A stretch of DNA of 7,307 nucleotides, taken from NCBI GenBank assembly GCA_025451425.1, contig JANWKK010000231.1, positions 1 to 7,307 on the forward strand, read 5' to 3'. The position numbers and the translations under genes are program-made. The stretch's first letter is position 1. Every line of letters starts with the position of its first letter. Below, one piece after another: positions 1 to 6,355 of this stretch. The DNA is from Gemmatimonadaceae bacterium. GTDB taxonomy: Bacteria; Gemmatimonadota; Gemmatimonadetes; Gemmatimonadales; Gemmatimonadaceae. The notes beneath the pieces are model-generated. The model searched no databases. It saw only the letters and a program-made list of their open reading frames with translations, and was not told where the DNA came from.

Positions 1-38
1 CCCGAAGTGCGGTGCCACGCGCATACCTCGATCCAATC

Positions 39-43
39 AGGAG
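39..43 (+). promoter_or_regulatory. Shine-Dalgarno site that fixes the lipoprotein start
   Basis: AGGAG lies five bases before the ATG at 49. It supports this start over the in-frame GTG at position 7, because the 14 residues added by the GTG would place a polar stretch before the signal peptide. It is the only well-placed ribosome binding site in the window. Confidence 0.8.
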
Positions 44-48
44 TCTTC

Positions 49-771
49 ATGCGCACCGCTCAATGGCCCACCCTGACTGCACTTATCGCGACAAGCGTGC
101 TCACCCTTTCGTGCTCGAAGCACGAAGGCTCCAGCGGAGAAGCGGCTAAAGACACCTCAGCGACGACTGCGGCATCAGCGGCCGCTGCCTCGTCGGCGTC
201 CCCGGACAGCATCGTCCGAGGAACCGTGAAGGACGTGAGCGACAGTGTGCTTACGCTTTCTTCACCTTCGGGCGACGTGCGAATCGCGGTGACCCAACCT
301 CTGAAAGTATACTCGCGCGAGCCGGGTGACCTCTCGCGCGTAACGGATCACTCGTTCGTCGGCGTAACCTCCGTTCCCCAGCCCGACGGCTCACAGAGGG
401 CGACGGAGATTCACGTCTTTCCGGAGGAGCTTCGCGGCCTCGGCGAAGGGAGTCGGCCGATGGGTCAGCAGACCGGCGGCGGCCGCAGCACGATGACCAA
501 TGGCAACGTCGCCAGCTCGCGAATGACGAATGGTGCGGCGCGCATGACCAATGGCACCAGCAAAGGCGCGGCCGGCGGAACGATCACGGTCGAGTACAGT
601 GGTGGTTCACAAACGATTACGGTCCCGGCGAACGTCCCAGTGACAGTGCTCGCGCCGACGAGCACCAAGTTGACATCCGGTACGAATGTGCTCGTGCCCG
701 CAAAGAAGCAGAGCAACGGAACGCTCGGGGCGTCTCTGGTCGTTCTCGCCGCCGCGCCGCGCGGCCGTTGA
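49..771 (+). CDS. Putative lipoprotein with DUF5666-like domain and triplicated MTNG motif
   Basis: A 240-residue exported protein. Residues 1-21 form a signal peptide (charged start, hydrophobic stretch A11-L20) ending in LTLSC. Cys22 is the likely lipidated residue, although the lipobox is not canonical because Thr is at -3. Residues 23-54 are an Ala/Ser/Thr linker. Residues 55-125 resemble DUF5666-type small beta domains (GTVKDVSDSVLTL, then an ATEIHVFPEELRG segment). From memory, proteins carrying VFPE-LRG-GEG followed by an STMTN motif form a recurring family of uncharacterised envelope proteins. Here MTNG occurs three times, at residues 149, 159 and 166. A second beta-rich segment follows (ITVEYSGGSQTITVP, about 178-235). 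No catalytic residues are recognisable. Start at ATG 49 is chosen by its AGGAG site and signal peptide. The gene is convergent with the DoxX gene downstream, and any promoter lies left of the window. Function unknown; a role in binding or structure at the membrane is a guess. Confidence 0.8.
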   Translation: MRTAQWPTLTALIATSVLTLSCSKHEGSSGEAAKDTSATTAASAAAASSASPDSIVRGTVKDVSDSVLTLSSPSGDVRIAVTQPLKVYSREPGDLSRVTDHSFVGVTSVPQPDGSQRATEIHVFPEELRGLGEGSRPMGQQTGGGRSTMTNGNVASSRMTNGAARMTNGTSKGAAGGTITVEYSGGSQTITVPANVPVTVLAPTSTKLTSGTNVLVPAKKQSNGTLGASLVVLAAAPRGR

Positions 772-788
772 CGTCACGCTCGTGCGAT

Positions 789-858
789 GAGTGGCGATTG
801 ACGAGTGGCGAGTGGCGAGTGCCTGCCACTAACCACTCGCCACTCGGCTCTCATCACG
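789..858. repeat. Palindromic array of 7-bp tandem repeats (array A)
   Basis: Five forward heptamers of consensus GAGTGGC run 789-823 (GAGTGGC, GATTGAC, GAGTGGC, GAGTGGC, GAGTGCC). They are followed in the same spacing by reverse-complement units of GCCACTC from 825 to about 852, which then decay. Segment 802-815 is a perfect 14-bp inverted repeat of 833-846. An alternative fold pairs 809-821 with 834-846 around a shorter loop. The array lies between two convergent genes and contains the last codons and stop of the DoxX gene. It could act as a bidirectional terminator or RNA stabiliser, but neither side has a T-tract. The repeat is seen directly; the role is unknown. Confidence 0.85.
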
Positions 859-1398
859 GCTTTCCACTACAGTTGGCGCTGCCCGGCGTTTGCGGAGCGC
901 GACACATAACGAGTACGCCATCGGCTCGCTGAGCGCAAAGGCTGCGAAGCACATCGCCAGGACGAGATGGTTCAGCGACGCGCCGAAGTACTGCCACGGC
1001 GCGGCGTGGCTACCGGGATAATTCGACGAGAAGAGGAGCGCCAACATGTAGAGCACGCCGGCGATGCTCGCAGCGCGAACGAGTACGCCGAGCACGAGGC
1101 CCAGGCCGATCGCGAGCTCTCCATATGCGACGAGAAACGCTATCGCCGTCTTGTGCGGCAGCACGAATCCGCTGAGCACCGGCACCATGAAGGGATACGC
1201 CGCTCCGCCGGCGACGAAGCGATCGACCCAGCCCTGAAAGCCGCCGCCTAACGTGAATTGGCTGCCGAAGACTTTGTACTCGCCGAAGATCAGAAATAGA
1301 AGTCCAACGCCGATGCGGAGCATCGAAAGCGCGCGCGTGTTGCGCTCGTCTGGATCGTTTCGTGTCATTGGGCTTGACCGGTGTGCGTCGTAGAGCAT
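829..1398 (-). CDS. DoxX family integral membrane protein
   Basis: A 189-residue protein with the four-helix pattern of the DoxX family (PF07681 type). Helices are at roughly 26-44, 66-80 running into 83-104, 106-124 and 141-160. Family-like features are LRIGVGLLFLIFGEYKVFG in helix 1 and the GELAIGLGLVLG stretch. DoxX-like proteins are common small inner-membrane proteins. Some partner thiosulfate:quinone oxidoreductases or redox complexes, but most have no known reaction, so no substrate is assigned. The start is uncertain: ATG 1398 gives the longest frame, and ATG 1368 (MTRNDPDERN) is equally plausible; neither has a clear Shine-Dalgarno site. The last eleven residues (ESRDESRVASG) are encoded by the palindromic repeat and so may not be part of the ancestral protein. 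It lies 48 bp after the MFS gene on the same strand and is probably the last gene of that operon. Confidence 0.85.
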   Translation of the reverse strand: MLYDAHRSSPMTRNDPDERNTRALSMLRIGVGLLFLIFGEYKVFGSQFTLGGGFQGWVDRFVAGGAAYPFMVPVLSGFVLPHKTAIAFLVAYGELAIGLGLVLGVLVRAASIAGVLYMLALLFSSNYPGSHAAPWQYFGASLNHLVLAMCFAAFALSEPMAYSLCVALRKRRAAPTVVESRDESRVASG

Positions 1399-1446
1399 TC
1401 ATGAATCACACCGTCGAAAGATAGGTTCCCGCGAACTCGAATAGTT

Positions 1447-2868
1447 TTACGCGACGGGTGATCTTCCCGGCCGAACCAGCACCGCGGCGCAGGCGGCGCC
1501 AAGTAAGGAAACCACCGCCGCCCCACGACTCACCAGCGGCAAGCCCGTCGCGAAGGCTTCACCAGTCAAAAGACCTGCGCCGGCAACGGCGAGGAGCGTT
1601 GCAACGCGCGATGTCGCGTTGTTGATACCCGATGCCACGCCAGCATGACCTTCGCTCACCGCGCTCATCACCGTCGTCGTGAGCGGAGCCACGCTGATCG
1701 CCATGCCCAAGCTCATCGCGAGGACGGCCGGGAAGACGGTCGCCCAATAGGAGCCCGGATTCACCGCGCGCGCGAGCATGAAAAAACCCAGCGCGGCAAT
1801 CGTCGGGCCTAACGATAACGGCAGCCGAGGGCCGTAACGGTCCAGCAACCAGCCCGCCCAGCGCGATAGCACCGCCATGACGACCACAAACGGGAGGAGT
1901 GCCGCCGTGGCCCCTACAACGGAATAGCCACGAATCTGAATGAGCGTGAACGGAAGCACGAACATCATCGCGCCGAGCGCCCCGTACAAGCAAAGTGTGA
2001 GCAGATTCACTCCAGTGAATGTCCGTGACCGAAACAGGGACAGTGGCAGCATCGGATTTCGGCTCGCGCGCTCGACCGCGAGAAACACGACGAGCGAGCA
2101 GAACGCCATCGTCAGGCTCACAACGACGTGCGTCGCCGCGAAGCCGGCTGTTGACGCGTCGATCAGGCCGATAATGAGCGCTCCAAGGCCACCAGTGGCG
2201 AGCGTCGCTCCTACCCAGTCGATGCCGCCGCTCTCCGGGGCTCCTCGGCTCTCGGGCACCCTCGCCAGCGCGATGACAATCACCGCCGCGGAGAGAGGAA
2301 TGTTCATGAAGAAGATCCAGCGCCAGCTGAATCGATCCGCCAGCCAGCCACCCATCAGCGGTCCGATGCCGGCAGCAATCGACGTGAGCGCGGCCCACGT
2401 ACCAATCGCGCGACCGCGCCTTTCCTTTGGGAAACTGGCACTGATGAGTGCAAGGCTTCCGGGAACGAGAAGCGCGGCGCCGATTCCTTGCGCTCCGCGC
2501 GCGACGATCAGTTGCTCGACGTTAGGCGCCGCTCCGCACCAGCTGGACGCGATCGCGAACACCACCGTGCCGATCACGAACAGGAGCCGCCGCCCCCAGC
2601 GATCGCCGAGCGCGCCACCAACGAGCAGCAACGCCGAGAGAAACAACATGTAGGACTCGATGATCCACTGCGCGGCGCTCGGAGTCGCCCCGAGTTGCGC
2701 TCGCATCACTGGCAGCGCCGCATTCACCACCGAGCCGTCGATGAACGTCATGCTCGATGCAAGTATCGTCGAAGCGAGTACGGCTCGCGCCGTGGTGGCT
2801 GAGCACGGCGGCACCTCTCCTGCGGCGTGAACGCTGCCTGCGTCGCAGGGAAGCCGATAGCCCGTCAA
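1447..2868 (-). CDS. MFS transporter, DHA2 (EmrB/QacA-like) drug:H+ antiporter family
   Basis: A 473-residue polytopic inner-membrane protein, the normal size for a 14-helix DHA2 exporter that expels small amphipathic compounds in exchange for protons. Helix 1 carries the family motif DGSVVNAALPVM (44-55). Motif A, GDRWGRR, is at 88-94 between helices 2 and 3. Helix 4 holds the conserved Arg of motif B (R124 in ARGAQGIGAALLVPGS). Motif C, GIGPLMGG, is at 167-174, followed by the typical FSWRWIFFMNIP. The substrate cannot be read from sequence. The start at TTG 2868 overlaps the upstream stop as TTGA, which suggests translational coupling. GTG 2814 (V19), just after an AGGAGAG stretch, is the alternative. 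The first ATG in frame (M40) is too late, because it would cut helix 1. Second gene of a likely three-gene minus-strand operon. Confidence 0.9.
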   Translation of the reverse strand: MTGYRLPCDAGSVHAAGEVPPCSATTARAVLASTILASSMTFIDGSVVNAALPVMRAQLGATPSAAQWIIESYMLFLSALLLVGGALGDRWGRRLLFVIGTVVFAIASSWCGAAPNVEQLIVARGAQGIGAALLVPGSLALISASFPKERRGRAIGTWAALTSIAAGIGPLMGGWLADRFSWRWIFFMNIPLSAAVIVIALARVPESRGAPESGGIDWVGATLATGGLGALIIGLIDASTAGFAATHVVVSLTMAFCSLVVFLAVERASRNPMLPLSLFRSRTFTGVNLLTLCLYGALGAMMFVLPFTLIQIRGYSVVGATAALLPFVVVMAVLSRWAGWLLDRYGPRLPLSLGPTIAALGFFMLARAVNPGSYWATVFPAVLAMSLGMAISVAPLTTTVMSAVSEGHAGVASGINNATSRVATLLAVAGAGLLTGEAFATGLPLVSRGAAVVSLLGAACAAVLVRPGRSPVA

Positions 2869-3908
2869 CTCGACTCTGCCTCACGCTTGAGGCGAATGAG
2901 GTCCGCTCGCAATGCATCGCGCAACCCACCAATCACGCGTCCGCGGAGATTGAGCAGTCCCCCGCCAGGAAGGTGATCGAATCGGTAGCGGCGTATCGCG
3001 ATGAGCGTGAACCCCGGTCGCGTGTCGCCAGCGGTCGTCGTATCGTCGACGGCCGCCAGCAGCTCGAGCGCTGCCTCGAAGTAGTGGTCGGCGTAGATCT
3101 GCTTGTTGGCGACGATCGTCGCGCCCGGCAGCTCGGGGGGCGTGTAGATGGTTTCGTGCGTGATGCGAAGAATTGGCCGCACATGCGGCAAGTTGTCGAC
3201 CGACCAGAAGATGATGTCCGTTGCTCCACGCAAGGAATCGCGCGGAAAGTCGGTGAGATGTCGCAAGAGCGTCGCCGTGCCACTCGGCGCCAATGACGAA
3301 TCGCTCAACATTGCCAGGAGCGCCTCGCTGGCGCTCACGTTGCCGTTGTCGCTGTACACGACCATCGCGCTGTCGCCACGTTGCCGGTAATCGCCCACGT
3401 ACTCAATCATCCGTTGGCGTACGTAGTCGGAAACGCGGGCCGTCACGTCCGGGCTCGACCAGTCGATCGTGGCGTGCAAGCGCTCCATATCCGCGGCCGG
3501 GAGCTTGAAGTTGCACTCGTTAAGCTTGCACTTGCGAAGCTCGCCGACATCATCGGTCGTAATCGCGATCTGGCTGACGTCCGCCTCCGTCGCTGGTGTG
3601 CCGAAGACGCCGCCAGCGGTTCGCGTGGGGCTGTGAAGTGTCCTGTTCACATCCCGTTGCCGCGCGACGAACTCCGCGCTCGACGCGCTGACGTGCGCCG
3701 CTGCGAATACCGTGACGTCGCGGTCGAGGCTCGTCGGCAGAACCTTCGCGACCACGTCACCTCGCGAAAGCGACGCGAGCTGACCAGCATCGAGGTGCAC
3801 GGTGCTCGTGAGAAATTGGTCGACGCGGCGCGGCCGCGCTTGCGCATCGAGCCGAGCCACGAGTACGAGGTGCAGCGCGACGATCAGACACGACGCTAAT
3901 TGGCGCAT
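2865..3908 (-). CDS. Exported protein of a conserved uncharacterised family
   Basis: A 347-residue protein with a Sec signal peptide (MRQL, hydrophobic core to about L20, likely cleavage after AQA at residue 24). The start at ATG 3908 is chosen because the frame's earlier TTG at 3974 adds 22 Arg-rich residues ahead of the signal peptide. The mature part has no enzyme motif I recognise. Segments that look family-conserved are LSRGDVVAKVLPT (48-59), RKCKLNECNFKLP with Cys127 and Cys132 (125-137), IDWSSPD (148-154), FPRDSL (221-226), ITHETIY (249-255), NKQIYADHYFEAALEL (268-283) and RPGFTLIAIRRYR (297-309). From memory, similar uncharacterised proteins occur in Acidobacteriota and related soil bacteria, with the Cys pair, the KQIY-HYF segment and a late RxR retained. 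Likely periplasmic. It overlaps the MFS gene by four bases, so it may act with that exporter. Function unknown. Confidence 0.75.
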   Translation of the reverse strand: MRQLASCLIVALHLVLVARLDAQARPRRVDQFLTSTVHLDAGQLASLSRGDVVAKVLPTSLDRDVTVFAAAHVSASSAEFVARQRDVNRTLHSPTRTAGGVFGTPATEADVSQIAITTDDVGELRKCKLNECNFKLPAADMERLHATIDWSSPDVTARVSDYVRQRMIEYVGDYRQRGDSAMVVYSDNGNVSASEALLAMLSDSSLAPSGTATLLRHLTDFPRDSLRGATDIIFWSVDNLPHVRPILRITHETIYTPPELPGATIVANKQIYADHYFEAALELLAAVDDTTTAGDTRPGFTLIAIRRYRFDHLPGGGLLNLRGRVIGGLRDALRADLIRLKREAESS

Positions 3909-3991
3909 ATGGGTGAAACCTACCGCTCCCGATCGTCGTCGTTGGAGCCGGCCTCCTTGCGAAGCCGCTACCAAAACGCGTATTCAATCAC
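3909..3991. promoter_or_regulatory. Divergent intergenic region; weak promoter candidate for the ABC gene
   Basis: These 83 bases separate the start of the minus-strand operon from the plus-strand ABC gene, so both promoters should be in or near them. On the plus strand, TTGCGA (3957-3962) and TATTCA (3981-3986) are 18 bases apart, matching the sigma-70 consensus at 4/6 and 3/6. Transcription from there would begin at about the ATG at 3992, giving a leaderless mRNA, which fits the missing Shine-Dalgarno site. No convincing minus-strand promoter was seen. Confidence 0.25.
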
Positions 3992-5857
3992 ATGGGTTTC
4001 GTAGAGCCTCGTCAGGTAACCGATAAGTCGTCGGTCCCGCGTTCTCCCAAGACGTACCGCGCCAGCGTCGTTGCGTTGCTCTCGGGACACTGGGGCGCGC
4101 TGATGCTCGGCCTTGTTGCCGTCGGCGCCGAGACCGTCGCGTCCCTGCTCGAGCCATGGCCGATCAAGGTCGTTCTCGACACCGTCCTCCACGCGAAGGC
4201 CTTGCCTCAATGGCTGGCGCATGGAGTCACGTCTATACTCGGCACAAGTAGCCTGGCGATTCTCCAGTTCGCAATCGCAGCGGTGCTCCTCATCGCGGTC
4301 GTTGGCGCGGTCGGGAGCTATCTCGAAAGGCAGGTCATCGCGACGTTGGGCCAGCGTGTAACGCACGAGCTGCGTTGCCGGATTTATACGCATGCGCAGC
4401 GCCTGTCGATGTCCTATCACGACAAAAAGCGCACGGGCGACATCATCAGCACCGCGACGGCGGACGTCGACGCAATCCAGAGCGCGCTCACGTCAGGCGT
4501 TCTCGACACGCTGTACTACGTGCTCCTGTTGGTCGGCATGAGCGGTCTGATGCTGTATCTCGACTGGCGGTTCACGCTCATCGCGCTCTCGATCCTTCCG
4601 GCGCTCAGCGTTGTGGTCTACACGCTCACGCGACGGATTAAGCGTGCCTCTCGCGACATGCGCGGCCGCGAAGCAGACCTCATGTCGACAATGCAGGAGG
4701 TGCTTTCGTCGATCCGTCTCGTGAAGGCATTCGGTCGACAGGATCACGAACGTCGCCGCTTCGAGTATCAGAGCGAGCGCATCGTCGAGTCGACTCTCCG
4801 AACGCGCGACGTCAAGGCGAAGCTCGCGCCCACGGTCGAGCTCCTCGTCGCCGTCGGCAGTGCGGCCGTGCTCTGGTTCGGTGCGCGACACGTGCTCGAT
4901 GGTCGGCTGACTGCGGGCGCGCTCGTCGTCTTTCTGCTGTACTTGAGCAAGATGTACAAGCCGATCCGCGAGCTGTCGAAGATGACCGACACGTACTCGC
5001 GCGCGCTGGTCGCGTTCGATCGGATCAATACCTTCCTTGCCGTCGACGTCGAGGTGCGCGATCTGCCCGGCGCGCGCCGCGCGCTTCGCTTTCACGGCGC
5101 GATCGAGTTCGATCATGTGACGTTCGCGTACGCCCCAGAGCGTCAGACTCTCGTCGACGTGAGCCTCACGATCCCGGCTGGCTCGGTCGCCGCCATCGTC
5201 GGGCCAACGGGTGCCGGTAAGACAACTCTCATCAATCTGATCGCGCGTTTTTACGATCCGCACTCGGGACGCGTGTTGATCGACGGCGAGGACGTGCGAT
5301 CGTTCTACCAGGAGTCGCTTCGCGAGCGCATCAGCTTTGTCTTACAGGACACGCTGCTCTTCCGCGGGCCCGTGTGGCAGAACATCGCCTACGGGAGAAC
5401 CGAGGCAACTCGCCGTGAGATCGTTCGCGCTGCCGAGCTGGCGAATGCCGACGTGTTCATTCGTGAGCTGCCGGAAGGTTACGACACGATGGTTGGCGAG
5501 CGAGGTGTCACGCTGTCCGGTGGCCAGCAGCAGCGAATCGCCATCGCGCGTGCGATCGTCCGCGACGCCCCGATCCTGATCCTCGACGAGCCGACAACGG
5601 GACTGGATGCGGCGTCGGAGTCGTTGGTCCTCGACGCGCTTCAGCAGCTCATGCGGGGCAAGACGACGCTCGTCATCGCGCACAGCCTGTCGACGATACA
5701 GCGCGCGGACGTGATCTTCGTCGTCGACCATGGGCGCGTGTGCGAGCGCGGCTCGCACGCGACACTCCTCGAAGCCGGCGGAATGTACGCTCGGCTGCAC
5801 GAGCTTCAATTCATGCGGGGTGGTGCTTACTCCCCGACGCCATCTCGCGTCAGCTAA
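3992..5857 (+). CDS. ABC exporter half-transporter (fused membrane and ATPase domains)
   Basis: A 621-residue MsbA/LmrA-type half-transporter, complete and expected to work as a homodimer in the inner membrane. The N-terminal six-helix domain covers about 25-330 and includes EPWPIKVVLD (54-63), a sequence typical of one exporter subgroup, and the YHDKKRTGDIISTATADVD region that marks the first coupling segment. The ATPase domain starts near 365. Its motifs are Walker A GPTGAGKTT (404-412), Q-loop Gln452, signature LSGGQQQR (508-515), Walker B ILILDEP (528-534) with catalytic Glu533, D-loop GLDAASE and H-loop His564. All key residues are intact, so it should hydrolyse ATP. The substrate is not readable; lipids, glycans or drugs are all possible. 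ATG 3992 is the only reasonable start and has no Shine-Dalgarno site. It is transcribed divergently from the secreted protein-MFS operon, and its last 8 bp overlap the end of the next gene. Confidence 0.93.
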   Translation: MGFVEPRQVTDKSSVPRSPKTYRASVVALLSGHWGALMLGLVAVGAETVASLLEPWPIKVVLDTVLHAKALPQWLAHGVTSILGTSSLAILQFAIAAVLLIAVVGAVGSYLERQVIATLGQRVTHELRCRIYTHAQRLSMSYHDKKRTGDIISTATADVDAIQSALTSGVLDTLYYVLLLVGMSGLMLYLDWRFTLIALSILPALSVVVYTLTRRIKRASRDMRGREADLMSTMQEVLSSIRLVKAFGRQDHERRRFEYQSERIVESTLRTRDVKAKLAPTVELLVAVGSAAVLWFGARHVLDGRLTAGALVVFLLYLSKMYKPIRELSKMTDTYSRALVAFDRINTFLAVDVEVRDLPGARRALRFHGAIEFDHVTFAYAPERQTLVDVSLTIPAGSVAAIVGPTGAGKTTLINLIARFYDPHSGRVLIDGEDVRSFYQESLRERISFVLQDTLLFRGPVWQNIAYGRTEATRREIVRAAELANADVFIRELPEGYDTMVGERGVTLSGGQQQRIAIARAIVRDAPILILDEPTTGLDAASESLVLDALQQLMRGKTTLVIAHSLSTIQRADVIFVVDHGRVCERGSHATLLEAGGMYARLHELQFMRGGAYSPTPSRVS

Positions 5858-6218
5858 TCCAAGTCCCCAGCGCCACTCCGAGCAAGCCGACGAGCAGTAC
5901 CGCTGCGCCGAGTATGCCAACGCCGGCAGCGATGGCCCTCGTGATGCGGAGCATCTTGAGAGCGCCGATCGAGTGCGGGGCACCAACTCCATTCTCGCGA
6001 AGTTCTCGATCGGTAATTCCCCACCCTCCGAACGCGGCAAAACACAGGGCGGCACTCACGATCAAGTGCCAGCCAGCCGGTCGCCAGATGAGCGCGATGA
6101 GCGCGGCGACGAGACCGAACGCTGCGTCGAGCACCAGCCGTGTATCGGAGGACCTGCGAGCGCGGGTCGTGAGAAACTCGACGAGGCTCGCCTCGGGCTG
6201 CTGCGGTGACTCGATCAT
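5850..6218 (-). CDS. Small membrane protein, unknown function
   Basis: A 122-residue protein, not recognised. The first 25 residues are polar and charged (EFLTTRARRSSDTR) and probably cytoplasmic. Three hydrophobic segments follow: about 27-45 (LVLDAAFGLVAALIALIW), 50-66 (HLIVSAALCFAAFGGWG) and 92-119 (TRAIAAGVGILGAAVLLVG onward). A charged loop, TDRELRENGVGAPHS, lies between the second and third. Support for a real gene is the consistent membrane topology over the full frame, an ATG start and a good fit to the spacer. A plus-strand frame covering the same bases is Ser/Arg/Pro-rich and looks like a shadow. No Shine-Dalgarno site is visible. Its upstream region contains the AT-rich dyad at 6284-6299, which could control it. 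The stop overlaps the convergent ABC gene by 8 bp, leaving no room for a separate terminator. Confidence 0.72.
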   Translation of the reverse strand: MIESPQQPEASLVEFLTTRARRSSDTRLVLDAAFGLVAALIALIWRPAGWHLIVSAALCFAAFGGWGITDRELRENGVGAPHSIGALKMLRITRAIAAGVGILGAAVLLVGLLGVALGTWIS

Positions 6219-6225
6219 AAGGGGG

Positions 6226-6352
6226 GGCGGATGCGGGATGCGGAGTGCGGGGTACGGGGTACGGGCTGAGCTTGAGCCTGCGAATTAGAGAACTCTAATA
6301 CTATTTCCCGCGCCCGCACCACGCATCCCGCGCCACGCCCCACGCGCCGCGC
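6226..6352. repeat. Large palindromic heptamer array (array B) in the 6219-6355 spacer
   Basis: The left arm (6226-6267) is six in-phase degenerate heptamers: GGCGGAT, GCGGGAT, GCGGAGT, GCGGGGT, ACGGGGT, ACGGGCT. The right arm (6311-6352) is six complementary heptamers: CGCCCGC, ACCACGC, ATCCCGC, GCCACGC, CCCACGC, GCCGCGC. Segments 6233-6251 and 6313-6331 pair over 19 bases with two mismatches. The 43-base middle is AT-richer and holds the 16-bp dyad at 6284-6299. The right arm ends three bases before the redoxin stop codon. This spacer contains no other gene. The array could be a cruciform, a strong RNA hairpin at the end of the redoxin mRNA, or a mobile repeat; the sequence does not decide. 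Confidence 0.8.
6284..6299. promoter_or_regulatory. AT-rich perfect dyad, possible operator
   Basis: ATTAGAG-AA-CTCTAAT is a perfect 7+2+7 inverted repeat in the most AT-rich stretch of the spacer. The short two-base centre suits a dimeric repressor site better than an RNA hairpin. It lies 66 bases upstream of the small membrane protein's ATG (minus strand), so it would sit in that gene's promoter region. On the minus strand, TAGTAT (6304-6299) is a possible -10 element that abuts the dyad, but no -35 element was found. No regulator gene is in the window, so the protein that might bind it is unknown. Confidence 0.45.
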
Positions 6353-6355
6353 GCC

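Noticed and set aside
802..846. Rho-independent terminator between the convergent genes
   Set aside because: The inverted repeat is strong, but neither strand has a following T-tract and the structure is better described as a heptamer array.
789..858. CRISPR-like array
   Set aside because: Units are 7 bp with no spacers, and no cas genes are near.
1559..2653. Long frames on both strands across the MFS gene (1559-2398 minus, 1940-2653 plus)
   Set aside because: They are composition-driven shadows of the MFS gene; the MFS frame has clear family motifs throughout and these have none.
3952..3958. Perfect minus-strand Shine-Dalgarno word AAGGAGG
   Set aside because: No start codon follows at 4-12 bases; the nearest credible start (3908) is 43 bases away, so it is treated as chance.
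4493..5263. 256-codon minus-strand open frame opposite the ABC gene
   Set aside because: It lies wholly inside the ABC exporter gene, is Arg/Glu/Asp-rich without motifs or membrane segments, and is explained by GC-rich third positions of the real gene.
5342..6288. Three alternative frames over the ABC 3' end and the small membrane protein (5342-6055 minus, 5730-6209 and 5740-6288 plus)
   Set aside because: All cross the ABC 3' end in a different frame and have low-complexity Arg/Ser-rich translations; the 5850-6218 frame is the only one with a coherent topology.
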